Shown piece after piece: positions 18,410 through 29,770 of a DNA stretch of 64,000 nt. The notes beneath the pieces were generated by a model. The model did no database searches, was not told the origin of the DNA, and saw only the letters and a program-made list of their open reading frames with translations. The stretch is from NCBI RefSeq assembly GCF_014518425.1, contig NZ_JACVCU010000003.1, positions 1 through 64,000 on the forward strand. Direction: 5' to 3'. How positions within the stretch are numbered: position 1 is the stretch's first letter; each line of letters begins with the position of its first letter. Origin of the DNA: Terrabacter sp. MAHUQ-38 (GTDB lineage Bacteria; Actinomycetota; Actinomycetes; Actinomycetales; Dermatophilaceae). The translations under genes and the position numbers were made by a program.

Positions 18410-20017
18410 ATGGCGTCCGAGACCCGCGCACGACCGCCCGACGAGGTCGACGCGTCCGGCGCGTCGGGTACGGCTGAACGGCCGACTCCTTGGGCGGCGC
18501 GGCGGTCGCTGCGTGGTCTCCCGGTGGTCGTCACGGTCCTCGCGGCGTGGGTCGTGACGCTGCCCCGGCTGGTGCCGAGCACCTTCGGGGACCACGGCAC
18601 CTACATCTCGGTGGCCGAGCGCCTCCTCGCGGGCGACCGGCTGTACGTCGACGTCTGGGACAACAAGGACCCACTTTTCTACTACGTGCTCGCGGCCGGC
18701 CGGCTCGTGTCGCCGCTGTCCGACATCGTCGTCGAGGTCCTGTGGGTGCTCGTGGCGGGCGCGTCGGTCGTCGTCCTGGGTCGCACCGCCGGGGCGGCAC
18801 GGGGGCTGGCGCTCGTTGCGGGTCTCGGCGCGACGCCGCTCCTGCTCACCGGGCCCGCCTACGAGACCGGGATGACGCACCTGCCCGGCATCGCCTTCGT
18901 GCTTGCCGCGCTGGCCTGCGCCGTCCGCTCACGCTGGATCCTTGCCGGGGCGCTCGTCGGGCTGCTGCTGTTCACCAAGCTCATCATCGCCCCGGTCGCC
19001 GCCGGCGCCCTGCTCGTCGTCGCCCTGCACCGCCGCTCGGTCGGTGGCATCCCCGGCATCCTTCGCGCCACCATCGCCGGAGTCATGGCGCTCGGCGCGG
19101 GCGTGACCGCCCTGTGGCTGCGTGGTGAGCTGCCCGGGTGGCTCGGGAACTTCAAGCTCAACGCCGACTACGCGGACGGCGAGCTCGCCCAGTCGCAGTA
19201 CGGCTCGACCGTCGGCCACCTGCTGCGCGCCTTCCCCGAGGACGGGCGTGGGGCCGGCACGATCACCATCGCGACCATCGTCGCCGTGCTCCTCGTCGTC
19301 CGTCGGTCGCGGACCGAGGCGCCGACGTCGACCGACCCCGCCCTGCGCGACGACGGTCGCACTCGGGGCGACGACGGTCGGACGCCCGCCCGGACGATCT
19401 CCCCGGCAGTGCTCTGGGACCTCACCCTCGTCTCACTCGGGCTCGCGGTGGTCGTGATCGCCGTGACAGCCACGTGGCCGCACCACGCCCAGTCGCTGTC
19501 CGTGCCCGGTGCGTGCGCGCTCGCGCTCGTCGCGACACGGCTCTCCCGGCCGGCCGCCGGATGGCAACCGGCCGCCGTCCTGCTCGTCGCCGGCTACGTC
19601 GTGGCCGGCGCCCTGCATCCGTACTTCTACCTGACCGCAGCGCGAAGCGTGTCGTCGAGCGTCCAGCAGCTGCAACGCGACTCGCCTGCGAGCGAGATCA
19701 TCGACCAGCACCCACAGGTCCGGACGTATGCCCGCGCGGGATCCAACGACGTGGACGCCCACGCCGTGGGCCTCCGCGATGTCGAGCTCGTCTGCCCGCG
19801 CTTCCACCAGTACTCGCTGGAGTCGGCCGCCATCCTCGAGCTGACGGCCGCATGCCTGCCCCGGGCCGACGCGATCATCGTCGACGACACCGTGCGTCCT
19901 GAGGCGGACGAGCCGGAGTGGAACGCCTACGTCGCACGGGTGCGGGCCCTCGTGTCGACGGGCTACGACTGTGTCCGGGCGACCGGCACGGAGGTCTGCT
20001 TCCGGCGCACGGCCTGA
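18410..20017 (+). CDS. polytopic membrane glycosyltransferase (GT39/GT-C type)
   Basis: Probable lipid-linked-sugar-dependent glycosyltransferase of the GT-C fold, 535 residues with about ten transmembrane segments. The first extracellular loop contains DHGTYISVAERLLAGDRLY and VWDNKDPLFYY; the acidic residues and the D-N-K-x-P pattern match the PMT_2/ArnT-like family. A soluble C-terminal part (about 430-535) with five scattered Cys follows the last helix. It is transcribed with manC, which suggests mannosyl transfer, but the acceptor is unknown. Confidence 0.68.
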   Translation: MASETRARPPDEVDASGASGTAERPTPWAARRSLRGLPVVVTVLAAWVVTLPRLVPSTFGDHGTYISVAERLLAGDRLYVDVWDNKDPLFYYVLAAGRLVSPLSDIVVEVLWVLVAGASVVVLGRTAGAARGLALVAGLGATPLLLTGPAYETGMTHLPGIAFVLAALACAVRSRWILAGALVGLLLFTKLIIAPVAAGALLVVALHRRSVGGIPGILRATIAGVMALGAGVTALWLRGELPGWLGNFKLNADYADGELAQSQYGSTVGHLLRAFPEDGRGAGTITIATIVAVLLVVRRSRTEAPTSTDPALRDDGRTRGDDGRTPARTISPAVLWDLTLVSLGLAVVVIAVTATWPHHAQSLSVPGACALALVATRLSRPAAGWQPAAVLLVAGYVVAGALHPYFYLTAARSVSSSVQQLQRDSPASEIIDQHPQVRTYARAGSNDVDAHAVGLRDVELVCPRFHQYSLESAAILELTAACLPRADAIIVDDTVRPEADEPEWNAYVARVRALVSTGYDCVRATGTEVCFRRTA

Positions 20018-20049
20018 CCCACCGACGGCAATCCCGGCGATTCCCTGCG

Positions 20050-20061
20050 CCCCGCGCGGGG
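20050..20061. terminator. short palindrome after the membrane glycosyltransferase gene
   Basis: CCCCGCGCGGGG is a perfect 12-base palindrome in the 62-base gap between two rightward genes. It could act as a weak terminator hairpin; there is no T-run. Confidence 0.25.
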
Positions 20062-20079
20062 ACCGTCGACAGTGGAGGC

Positions 20080-20883
20080 ATGACCTCCCTGCTGCCCGAG
20101 AAGGGCGAGTACCTGACGACCGGCTGGGAGCCCGACGTCGCCCCCGCCGACTCCCTCGTGCGCCAGGCCGTCGACGCGCACGCCTCGTGGACTCGGGCCC
20201 TCACCGCTGCGGCCCGTGGGACCTTCGCCGAGGGCGCGGGCTGGCGCGGCGGCAGCGGCGGCGGCGCCTCGGCGCTCCTGAACGTCGCAGTCGTCACGAG
20301 CCCCCCACACGACTGGGCGGACACCGTGAGCTCCATCTCGGCGGCATACCCCGAGGGCGTGACGGCCATCCTGATCAGCCCGTTCCCCACCCCCGACCTC
20401 TCACCGCACGGCTTCGCGCTCGTCGGTCACCCGCCGCTCATGTTCCGCCCCACGACCACGTCGACGCCGACTCCGGCGACCGCGCTCGAGGTTCGTGAGG
20501 CGAGGAGCCCGCAGGAGCTCCAGGATGCCGAACGCGTTCTCGTGGAGGGCTACCCGATGCCGGACCTGGCCGTGCTCCCGCCCGGTGACTTCTACCGCGC
20601 CGACGTGGTCGAGGGACCGACGCGCGTCTTCGTCGGCTACGACGACGGGGAGCCCGTGGCCTCCTCGGCCGCGCACTCCGCAGCCGGTGTCACCGTCGTC
20701 GAGAACGTCGCCGTCCTCGCGGCCGCCCGCGGCAAGGGGGCTGGGGCAGCCCTGACGTGGGCAGCGACCATGGCCTGGCCTGACCAGGGCGCGGTGCTGC
20801 TCGCGAGTGACGACGGCCAACCCGTCTACGAGCGACTCGGATACCTCCGCATCGTGCGCTGGACGCTCTGGCTGCGTCCCTGA
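20080..20883 (+). CDS. GNAT-family N-acetyltransferase
   Basis: Cytoplasmic acetyltransferase of unknown substrate, 267 residues. The C-terminal half is a GNAT domain: VENVAVLAAARGKGAGAALTWAA carries the acetyl-CoA-binding R-G-K-G-x-G-A loop, followed by LLASDDGQPVYERLGYLRI, the usual end of the fold. The N-terminal 135 residues resemble a degenerate second GNAT copy. The ATG start has GGAGG only two bases upstream; GACAGT six bases before the ATG is a possible leaderless -10. Confidence 0.75.
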   Translation: MTSLLPEKGEYLTTGWEPDVAPADSLVRQAVDAHASWTRALTAAARGTFAEGAGWRGGSGGGASALLNVAVVTSPPHDWADTVSSISAAYPEGVTAILISPFPTPDLSPHGFALVGHPPLMFRPTTTSTPTPATALEVREARSPQELQDAERVLVEGYPMPDLAVLPPGDFYRADVVEGPTRVFVGYDDGEPVASSAAHSAAGVTVVENVAVLAAARGKGAGAALTWAATMAWPDQGAVLLASDDGQPVYERLGYLRIVRWTLWLRP

Positions 20884-20914
20884 CCGTCCGTGCCCTCGTA
20901 TGCCGCCGACGCGC

Positions 20915-21916
20915 TCAGGCGCCCGGCCCGTCGTCACGACCGGCGCCGCTCGCAGGCACCCCGGTCTCGTCGCGCACGAAGCGCCAGAAGGCCTCGACGT
21001 CCTCGGCCGTCCCGACACCGACAGGCAGGTAGTGCCTCGAGCGGCGCCGCCGGTCGTGCCACAGGCCGCCGGTCCCGATCGCGTCGGACGTCGCGGCGAG
21101 CCAGACCGCGGTGTCGGCGCCCGAGTCGGCGTCGCGCAGCAACGGTCCCGCGAGCGCGGCGAAGCGTGGGAGCGAGTCGGTGACCCCCGGGGTGTCGGCC
21201 CAGCCGGGATGCATCGAGTGGACGCGGATCCCGTCGGCGTCGAGGTCTCGCGCCCACAGCTCCGCGAGGACGAGCTGCATCCGCTTCGTGCGCGCGTAGG
21301 CGGTGACGGCGGAGTAGGCACCGCGTCCGGCCTCGGTGTACTCGGGGTCGTCCGCGTCGAGCCGCTGGCCGTAGGCGCCGCCCGAGGTCACGAGGACGAC
21401 TCGGCCGCCCGCGAGCGGGCCGCGCAACCCGTAGGTCAGCACGTGCGGCCCGAGGACGTGGGTCGCGAGCGCGAGCTCGTGCCCCTCCGGCGTCGTCGTG
21501 CGCTGCGGCGGCATGACGCCGGCGTTGTGCACGACGGCATGCAGGCGCGGCACCTCGACGGCGAAGGCACGGGCGAACTCGGCCGTGCCGGCGAGGTCGC
21601 TGACGTCGGCCGCGTGCGTCACGACCTCCGCGAGCGGCTGCTCCTCGAGCAGCGCCGACCGTGCGGTGTCGAGCCGTGAGGCGTCGCGACCTGTCAGGTG
21701 GACCGTGGCGCCGAGCCGCGCGAGACCGCGAGCGGTCGCCAACCCCAGGCCCCCACTGGCCCCGGTGACGAGGACGTGACGGCCGACGAGGGCCCCGGGC
21801 GCCGGGTCGTGCGGCCACCAGGCGCGACGCAGCGCCGGCCCGACGCGCGTGTAGCCGAGCACGAGGGACTTGTCCATGACCCAGTCCAGTGCCGCGGCCG
21901 CCCGGTTGAGGACCAT
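20915..21916 (-). CDS. short-chain dehydrogenase/reductase (DHRS12-like)
   Basis: NAD(P)-dependent oxidoreductase, 333 residues. The cofactor loop TGASGGLG is at residues 51-58, NAG (in HNAGVMPP) follows, the catalytic Ser lies in LVTSGGAY and the Y-x-x-x-K motif is YARTK. About 45 N-terminal residues precede the Rossmann core, as in the DHRS12 group. It stands alone, tail to tail with the acetyltransferase. Substrate unknown. Confidence 0.82.
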   Translation of the reverse strand: MVLNRAAAALDWVMDKSLVLGYTRVGPALRRAWWPHDPAPGALVGRHVLVTGASGGLGLATARGLARLGATVHLTGRDASRLDTARSALLEEQPLAEVVTHAADVSDLAGTAEFARAFAVEVPRLHAVVHNAGVMPPQRTTTPEGHELALATHVLGPHVLTYGLRGPLAGGRVVLVTSGGAYGQRLDADDPEYTEAGRGAYSAVTAYARTKRMQLVLAELWARDLDADGIRVHSMHPGWADTPGVTDSLPRFAALAGPLLRDADSGADTAVWLAATSDAIGTGGLWHDRRRRSRHYLPVGVGTAEDVEAFWRFVRDETGVPASGAGRDDGPGA

Positions 21917-21922
21917 GCGCCC

Positions 21923-21928
21923 ACCCTA
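21923..21928 (-). promoter_or_regulatory. -10 element of the short-chain dehydrogenase (predicted leaderless)
   Basis: TAGGGT on the minus strand ends six bases before the ATG. Confidence 0.45.
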
Positions 21929-22024
21929 GGTGGCCACGACCGGTGAAGGCACGAGCCCGTCACCGCCTTGTCATCGGACACACCCCGGCACGTCGCCCGC
22001 CGAGCGCGTCCGCTCGGCACCGTG

Positions 22025-23227
22025 GTGAAGGTGCGCATCGCCATCGTCACCGAGTCGTTCCTGCCGAGCGTCAACGGCGTCACGACGAGCGTCTGCCGTG
22101 TCGTCGAGCAGCTGCGCCACCGGGGCGACGACGTCGTCGTCATCGCGCCCCGCTCCCGCGAGGAGGGCGCTGCGACGTTCCACGGCGCGGCCGTCCACCG
22201 AGTCGCGTCGCTGCCCGTGCGGCAGTTCGACGTCGGCCTGCCGGTGCCGGAGATCCAGCGGCTCCTCGAGACGGTCGCGCCCGACCTGGTCCATGTCGCG
22301 AGCCCGTTCGTGCTCGGCGCGCGTGGCCTCGCCGCCGCCCGCGCCCTGGACCTGCCGACCGTCGCGGTCTTCCAGACCGACATGGCGGCCTACGTGCGTC
22401 AGCACACCCCGGGAGCGGCCGGCGCCGCCGCGGCCGCGACGGCCTGGCGCTGGATCCGGCGGATCCACGGCTGGGCGGACCTGACCCTCGCCCCGTCGAC
22501 GGCGGCGCTCGCCGACCTGCGCGACCAGGACGTACCGCGGACCGCACTCTGGGGCCGCGGCGTCGACGCGTCCCTCTTCAACCCGGAGTGGCGCCGCGAC
22601 GCCCTGACCCGGGCGCTGCGCCGGGAGCTCGCACCGAGCGGCGAACGGCTCGTCGGCTACGTCGGCCGCCTCGCGCCCGAGAAGGAGGTGGAGCGCCTCG
22701 CCGAGGTCGCCGACCTCCCGGGTACGCGCCTCGTCGTCGTCGGCGACGGGCCGTCGCGCGGCGCCGTGGGCGCGGTTCTCACCGAGGCCGTCGCCGCCTC
22801 GACCGGCCGGCCCAACCGGCCGCCGGTGTTCCTCGGCCCGCGCCACGGCGACGACCTCGCCCGGGCGTACGCCTGCCTCGACCTGTTCGTGCACACCGGC
22901 ACCTCCGAGACGTTCGGCCAGACGATCCAGGAGGCCGGGGCGAGCGGCCTGCCCGTCGTCGCGCCACGGGCGGGCGGGCCGCTCGACCTCGTCGTCGACG
23001 GCGTCAACGGCTACCTCTTCGACCCGTCCCGCCCGGGCGACCTGCGCGAGCAGGTGCTCCGGGTCCTGGGCCACCCGGGGCACGCCGAGGCGCTCGGCCG
23101 GCGGGGCCACGACCTCGTGCGCGACCGGTCGTGGGCCGCCGTCGTCGACCGGCTCGTCACGCACTACGAGTCGGTCCTGCGACCGCGGGCGAATGTCACT
23201 GCCGGCGTTCGCACCTCGGCAGCCTGA
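22025..23227 (+). CDS. GT4 glycosyltransferase, GDP-mannose-dependent alpha-mannosyltransferase (MgtA-like)
   Basis: Predicted to transfer mannose from GDP-mannose to a glycolipid at the inner face of the membrane. IAIVTESFLPSVNGVTTSV at the N-terminus, PTVAVFQTDMAAY, LWGRGVDASLFNP, VGRLAPEKEVERL and ETFGQTIQEAGASGLPVVAP closely follow the mycobacterial/corynebacterial MgtA (PimB') pattern, including the E-x7-E motif of GT4 enzymes. Start is uncertain: GTG at 22022, 22025 or 22031 are all possible, and no ribosome site is clear. ManC, 4 kb upstream, would supply the donor. Confidence 0.8.
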   Translation: MKVRIAIVTESFLPSVNGVTTSVCRVVEQLRHRGDDVVVIAPRSREEGAATFHGAAVHRVASLPVRQFDVGLPVPEIQRLLETVAPDLVHVASPFVLGARGLAAARALDLPTVAVFQTDMAAYVRQHTPGAAGAAAAATAWRWIRRIHGWADLTLAPSTAALADLRDQDVPRTALWGRGVDASLFNPEWRRDALTRALRRELAPSGERLVGYVGRLAPEKEVERLAEVADLPGTRLVVVGDGPSRGAVGAVLTEAVAASTGRPNRPPVFLGPRHGDDLARAYACLDLFVHTGTSETFGQTIQEAGASGLPVVAPRAGGPLDLVVDGVNGYLFDPSRPGDLREQVLRVLGHPGHAEALGRRGHDLVRDRSWAAVVDRLVTHYESVLRPRANVTAGVRTSAA

Positions 23228-23287
23228 CGTGGCAGGCGATCCCGCGGCGCGTGGGGCTTCATCACCCTTCTGTGACGCACGTGACAC

Positions 23288-23293
23288 TAGAGT
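23288..23293 (+). promoter_or_regulatory. -10 element upstream of the SDH1 operon
   Basis: TAGAGT lies 40 bases before the ATG at 23334. GTGAC occurs twice just upstream (a direct repeat around GCAC). GGTGGAGG supplies a ribosome site before the ATG, so this transcript has a normal leader. The -35 element is unclear. Confidence 0.35.
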
Positions 23294-23333
23294 GTGCGAC
23301 GGCGCCCAACCAACGACGGTGGAGGTTCGCACG

Positions 23334-24179
23334 ATGAGTGGTACGAGGCTCGACCCGACTTCTGGCGGAGGAGGGTCGGTCGCCGGCGGCGTCGGCTCGC
23401 CCGGGCGGGCACAGATCGCCGAGCGGACCCTCCGGGTCGACCGCTGGTGGGTCCAGCCCCTCGTGACCTTCACGTTGCTGGTCATCTGGCTGCTGTACGC
23501 GCTGGTCCGCACGGCCTCGCAGCGCGCCTACTTCGTCGAGGAGTACCACTACCTCTCGCCGTTCTCGTCGCCGTGCGTGTCGGCGTCGTGCATCCCGGCG
23601 GCCCGCGACTTCGGCACGTGGTTCGGGGAGTTCCCGCCGTTCGTGCCGTTCGCACTGCTCGTCCTGCCGTTCCTGCTCGGCTTCCGCCTCACCTGCTACT
23701 ACTACCGCAAGGCGTACTACCGGGCGTTCTGGCTCTCGCCGCCCGCCTGCGCCGTCGCGGAGCCGCACACGACGTACACCGGAGAGACGCGCTTCCCGCT
23801 CATCCTGCAGAACGTCCACCGCTACTTCTTCTACGCGGCCGTCGTGGTGTCGGCCATCAACACGTACGACGCGATCAAGGCCTTCCACGGCAAGGACGGC
23901 GGGTTCGGCATCGGGCTCGGCACGGTGATCATGGTCGTCAACGTCGTGCTGCTCTGGCTCTACACCGCGTCGTGCCACTCGTGCCGCCATCTCATCGGCG
24001 GGCGCCTCAAGCACTTCTCGAAGCACCCGCTGCGCTACCGAGCCTGGACCGTCGTCTCGCGGCTCAACACCCGGCACATGGAGCTGGCCTGGACCACGCT
24101 CGGCACGCTCATGCTGACCGACGCCTACATCGCCCTGGTCGCGTCCGGGGCCCTCACCGATCCGAGGCTGATCAACTGA
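23334..24179 (+). CDS. succinate dehydrogenase SDH1, membrane anchor subunit
   Basis: Membrane anchor of the first succinate dehydrogenase, 281 residues with about five to six hydrophobic segments. It does not look like ordinary SdhC or SdhD but fits the single large anchor of the mycobacterial Sdh1 complex (Rv0249c type), by size and by gene order anchor-A-B. Features include ILQNVHRYFFYAAVVV, with a possible heme or quinone-site His, and a cytoplasmic SCHSCRH pair. The SdhA start overlaps its stop by one base. Confidence 0.8.
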   Translation: MSGTRLDPTSGGGGSVAGGVGSPGRAQIAERTLRVDRWWVQPLVTFTLLVIWLLYALVRTASQRAYFVEEYHYLSPFSSPCVSASCIPAARDFGTWFGEFPPFVPFALLVLPFLLGFRLTCYYYRKAYYRAFWLSPPACAVAEPHTTYTGETRFPLILQNVHRYFFYAAVVVSAINTYDAIKAFHGKDGGFGIGLGTVIMVVNVVLLWLYTASCHSCRHLIGGRLKHFSKHPLRYRAWTVVSRLNTRHMELAWTTLGTLMLTDAYIALVASGALTDPRLIN

Positions 24180-26137
24180 TGACCGCCGAGCTGGAGCACT
24201 ACGACTACGACGTCCTCATCGTCGGGGCCGGCGGCGCGGGTCTGCGCGCCGCCATCGCCGCCCGCGAGGCGGGGCTGCGCACGGCGATCATCTGCAAGTC
24301 CCTCTTCGGCAAGGCGCACACCGTCATGGCCGAGGGCGGCATCGCCGCGAGCATGGGCAACGTCAACAGCAACGACAGCTGGCAGGTCCACTTCCGCGAC
24401 ACGATGCGAGGCGGAAAGTTCCTCAACTCCTGGCGGATGGCGGAGCTGCACGCGAAGGAGGCGCCCGAACGCGTCTGGGAGCTCGAGACGTACGGCGCCC
24501 TCTTCGACCGCACCCCCGACGGACGGATCAGCCAGCGCAACTTCGGAGGTCACGAGTACCCCCGCCTCGCTCACGTCGGCGACCGCACCGGCCTCGAGCT
24601 CATCCGCACGATGCAGCAGAAGATCGTCTCGCTCCAGCAGGACGACGAGCGCGAGTCGGGAGACCCCGAGAGCCGGCTCAAGGTCTTCGCGGAGGTGACG
24701 ATCACCGACCTGCTGCAGGACGCGGGCGGCGCCATCGCGGGCGCCTTCGGCTACTGGCGCGAGTCGGGCCGCTTCGTGCGCTTCAACGCGCCGGCCGTCG
24801 TGCTCGCCACCGGCGGCATCGGCAAGTCGTTCAAGGTGACCTCCAACTCCTGGGAGTACACCGGCGACGGCCACGCCCTCGCCCTGCGCGCCGGGTCGAC
24901 GCTCGTCAACATGGAGTTCATCCAGTTCCACCCGACCGGGATGGTGTGGCCGCCCTCGGTCAAGGGCATCCTCGTCACGGAGTCGGTGCGGGGCGATGGC
25001 GGCGTGCTCAAGAACTCCGAGGGCAGACGTTTCATGTTCGACTACGTGCCCGACGTCTTCCGGGGGCAGTACGCCCAGACCGAGGAGGAGGGCGACCGCT
25101 GGTACACCGACCCGGACAACAACAAGCGCCCACCCGAGCTGCTCCCGCGGGACGAGGTGGCCCGCGCCATCAACTCCGAGGTCAAGGCCGGTCGAGGGTC
25201 CCCCCACGGCGGGGTCTTCCTCGACATCGCCTCTCGGCGCACGCCCGAGGAGATCCTCAAGAAGCTCCCCTCGATGCACCACCAGTTCAAGGAGCTCGCT
25301 GACGTCGACATCACGAAGGAGCCGATGGAGGTCGGCCCGACGTGCCACTACGTCATGGGCGGTGTCGAGGTCGACCCCGACACGGCTGCGGCAGCCCGGG
25401 TGCCGGGGCTCTTCGCCGCCGGGGAGGTGTCGGGCGGCATGCACGGCTCGAACCGTCTCGGCGGCAACTCCCTGTCGGACCTGCTCGTCTTCGGCGCACG
25501 CGCCGGGAGGGGCGCCGCGGCATACGTCCAGAGTCTCGGTGGCGAGCGGCCGAGCGTCGACCAGGCGGTCATCGACGCCGCGGCGGCCACGGCCCTCGCA
25601 CCGTTCGAGGAGGACGGCGGCGAGAACCCCTACACCCTGCACCAGGAGATGCAGCAGGCGATGAACGACCTCGTCGGCATCATCCGTACGGCGGAGGAGA
25701 TCGAGCGCGCGCTGGCCAAGCTGGAGGAGCTCAAGGCCCGCGCCCACCACCTGACGGTCGAGGGCCACCGGCAGTTCAACCCCGGATGGCACCTGGCCCT
25801 CGACCTGCGCAACATGCTCGCCGTCAGCGAGTGCGTCGCCCGGGCCGCGCTGCTGCGGCAGGAGAGCCGCGGGGGTCACACCCGCGACGACTACCCGACC
25901 ATGGATCCCCACTGGCGGGGCCGCAACCTCATCTGCTCGCTCGACGGCGACGCGGTCTCCGTCGTTGAGCAGCCGATGCCGGCGATGCGCGAGGACCTGC
26001 TGGCCCTCTTCGACGGCGCCGAGCTGGCCAAGTACCTCACGCCGGCCGAGCTGGCCGCGATGCCGGGCCCGGCCGCACCCGCGACGGCACCCACGGCGAC
26101 ATCCACGGCGGCACCCACGGACGGGAGCGGAGCATGA
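24179..26137 (+). CDS. sdhA: succinate dehydrogenase SDH1, flavoprotein subunit
   Basis: FAD-containing catalytic subunit that oxidises succinate, 652 residues. The dinucleotide-binding GAGGAGLRA is near residue 17, covalent FAD attachment is expected at His47 in KAHTVMAEGGIAA, and GANRLGG-type MHGSNRLGGNSLSDLLVFG is near residue 420. Active-site residues HPTGM and RxxxSV (TESVRGDGG) are present. A C-terminal Ala/Thr/Pro tail with ATPT repeats is poorly conserved. It is coupled to SdhB by a four-base ATGA overlap. Confidence 0.93.
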   Translation: MTAELEHYDYDVLIVGAGGAGLRAAIAAREAGLRTAIICKSLFGKAHTVMAEGGIAASMGNVNSNDSWQVHFRDTMRGGKFLNSWRMAELHAKEAPERVWELETYGALFDRTPDGRISQRNFGGHEYPRLAHVGDRTGLELIRTMQQKIVSLQQDDERESGDPESRLKVFAEVTITDLLQDAGGAIAGAFGYWRESGRFVRFNAPAVVLATGGIGKSFKVTSNSWEYTGDGHALALRAGSTLVNMEFIQFHPTGMVWPPSVKGILVTESVRGDGGVLKNSEGRRFMFDYVPDVFRGQYAQTEEEGDRWYTDPDNNKRPPELLPRDEVARAINSEVKAGRGSPHGGVFLDIASRRTPEEILKKLPSMHHQFKELADVDITKEPMEVGPTCHYVMGGVEVDPDTAAAARVPGLFAAGEVSGGMHGSNRLGGNSLSDLLVFGARAGRGAAAYVQSLGGERPSVDQAVIDAAAATALAPFEEDGGENPYTLHQEMQQAMNDLVGIIRTAEEIERALAKLEELKARAHHLTVEGHRQFNPGWHLALDLRNMLAVSECVARAALLRQESRGGHTRDDYPTMDPHWRGRNLICSLDGDAVSVVEQPMPAMREDLLALFDGAELAKYLTPAELAAMPGPAAPATAPTATSTAAPTDGSGA

Positions 26138-26886
26138 GCTACGACGCGAGGTTCCGGGTCTGGCGCGGCGACGCCGACGGCGGCGAGCTCGTCGAATACA
26201 CCGTCGAGGTCAACGAGGGCGAGGTCGTCCTCGACATCATCCACCGGCTGCAGGCCACCCGGTCGGGCGACCTCGCCGTGCGCTGGAACTGCAAGGCCGG
26301 CAAGTGCGGGTCGTGCAGCGCCGAGATCAACGGCCGCCCGAGCCTGCTCTGCATGACCCGGATGTCGACCTTCAGCGAGACCGAGACGATCACGGTCACC
26401 CCGCTGCGCGCCTTCCCCGTCATCCGCGACCTCGTGACCGACGTGTCGTTCAACTACGCGAAGGCACGCCAGATCCCCGCCTTCGCTCCCCCGGACCTCG
26501 CGCCGGGCGAGTACCGGATGCAGCAGGTCGACGTCGAGCGCTCGCAGGAGTTCCGCAAGTGCATCGAGTGCTTCCTCTGCCAGGACACGTGCCACGTCGT
26601 GCGTGACCACGAGGACAACAAGGAGGCGTTCGCCGGCCCGCGGTTCCTCATCCGCGCGGCCGAGCTCGACATGCACCCGCTCGACGCCCGCGACGACCGC
26701 GCCGACTTCGCGCGCGAGGAGCAGGGCATCGGGATGTGCAACATCACGAAGTGCTGCACCGAGGTCTGCCCGGAGCACATCAAGATCACCGACAACGCGA
26801 TCATCCCGATGAAGGAGCGCGTCGCGGGCCGCCGTTATGACCCCCTCGTGTGGCTCGGCACGAAGATCGGCCTGCGCAAGGACTGA
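26134..26886 (+). CDS. sdhB: succinate dehydrogenase SDH1, iron-sulfur subunit
   Basis: Electron-transfer subunit, 250 residues. The [2Fe-2S] ligands are Cys53, Cys58, Cys61 and Cys73 (CKAGKCGSC...C). The [4Fe-4S] and [3Fe-4S] ligands lie in CIECFLCQDTCHV and CNITKCCTEVCPE. The length and the unusual CHV in place of CP fit the mycobacterial Sdh1-type subunit. It is the last gene of the SDH1 operon, 102 bases before the second complex. Confidence 0.92.
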   Translation: MSYDARFRVWRGDADGGELVEYTVEVNEGEVVLDIIHRLQATRSGDLAVRWNCKAGKCGSCSAEINGRPSLLCMTRMSTFSETETITVTPLRAFPVIRDLVTDVSFNYAKARQIPAFAPPDLAPGEYRMQQVDVERSQEFRKCIECFLCQDTCHVVRDHEDNKEAFAGPRFLIRAAELDMHPLDARDDRADFAREEQGIGMCNITKCCTEVCPEHIKITDNAIIPMKERVAGRRYDPLVWLGTKIGLRKD

Positions 26887-26976
26887 CGAGCCGGCGAGAT
26901 CCAGCCACGGCAGTGGAAATAGTCACACTCACCGTGTACCGGACGGTAGCCGTCGGAACGCGTCCGGCCACGGGGA

Positions 26977-26982
26977 TAGGGT
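26977..26982 (+). promoter_or_regulatory. -10 element of the SDH2 operon (predicted leaderless)
   Basis: TAGGGT lies six bases before the GTG start of the cytochrome subunit. Upstream, ACAC at 26923-26936 and GTGT flank TCACC, a small inverted repeat that could bind a regulator. No ribosome site is seen. Confidence 0.45.
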
Positions 26983-26988
26983 GCCACC

Positions 26989-27711
26989 GTGGCCACCAAC
27001 ACTCTCCCGGAAACGGGATCGACCAGACCTGCATCGGCCCGCCGAAGCACCGTGTTCATGAAGATGCTCATGGCCGTCTCGGGTGCGTTGTTCGTGTTCT
27101 ACGTCCTCGCGCACATGTACGGCAACCTCAAGATCTTCTCCGGTGTCGAGGCCTTCGACGAGTACGCCGAGCACCTACGGACGATGTTCACACCGTTCCT
27201 GCCCTTCGGCGGGTTCCTGTGGCTGTTCCGCCTCCTGCTCGTCGCCGCGCTCGTGGCCCACGCGTGGTCGGCGTTCTACCTGTGGAGCCGAGCCCGAGGC
27301 GCCCGCACGACGCGCTACGTCGCCAAGGAGGCCGCGAAGGCGACGGTCAAGAGCCGGATGATGCGCTGGGGCGGCGTCGCCCTGCTGCTGTTCCTCGTGT
27401 GGCACCTGCTGCAGTTCACGATCGTGAAGTTCAACGTCGGCTCGATGGCGGCCGAGAACAGCCCCGGCCTGCTCGTCATCAGCAGCTTCCAGGTGTGGTG
27501 GGTCGTCCTGATCTACGTGCTGGCCCTCGTGGCCCTCGGGCTGCACCTCTACCACGGCGTCTGGAGCGCCACCCAGACGCTCGGCTGGGCCGGTAACGCC
27601 GCGGCCCGGGCCCGCGCCAAGACGCTCGCGACGGTCATCGCAATCGTCACGAGCGTCGGCTTCGCGCTCCCGCCGCTCGCCATCCTCTTCGGAATCGTCA
27701 AGGGAAGCTGA
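26989..27711 (+). CDS. sdhC: succinate dehydrogenase SDH2, cytochrome b subunit (SdhC, B. subtilis type)
   Basis: Di-heme membrane anchor of the second complex, 240 residues and five transmembrane helices. Histidines in or near helices, His42 (VLAHMYG), VAHAWSAF, VWHLLQF and LHLYHGVW, correspond to the heme ligands of the Bacillus-type single-chain anchor. This differs from the anchor of the neighbouring SDH1. It starts the operon C-A-B; the stop is three bases before the SdhA start codon. Confidence 0.9.
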   Translation: MATNTLPETGSTRPASARRSTVFMKMLMAVSGALFVFYVLAHMYGNLKIFSGVEAFDEYAEHLRTMFTPFLPFGGFLWLFRLLLVAALVAHAWSAFYLWSRARGARTTRYVAKEAAKATVKSRMMRWGGVALLLFLVWHLLQFTIVKFNVGSMAAENSPGLLVISSFQVWWVVLIYVLALVALGLHLYHGVWSATQTLGWAGNAAARARAKTLATVIAIVTSVGFALPPLAILFGIVKGS

Positions 27712-27714
27712 CCT

Positions 27715-29715
<2,001 letters not shown>

Positions 29716-29770
29716 TCACCCCACAGAGACCTACGTCCGTTCCTCACTGCGACACCGTGCGGGGGCCCCG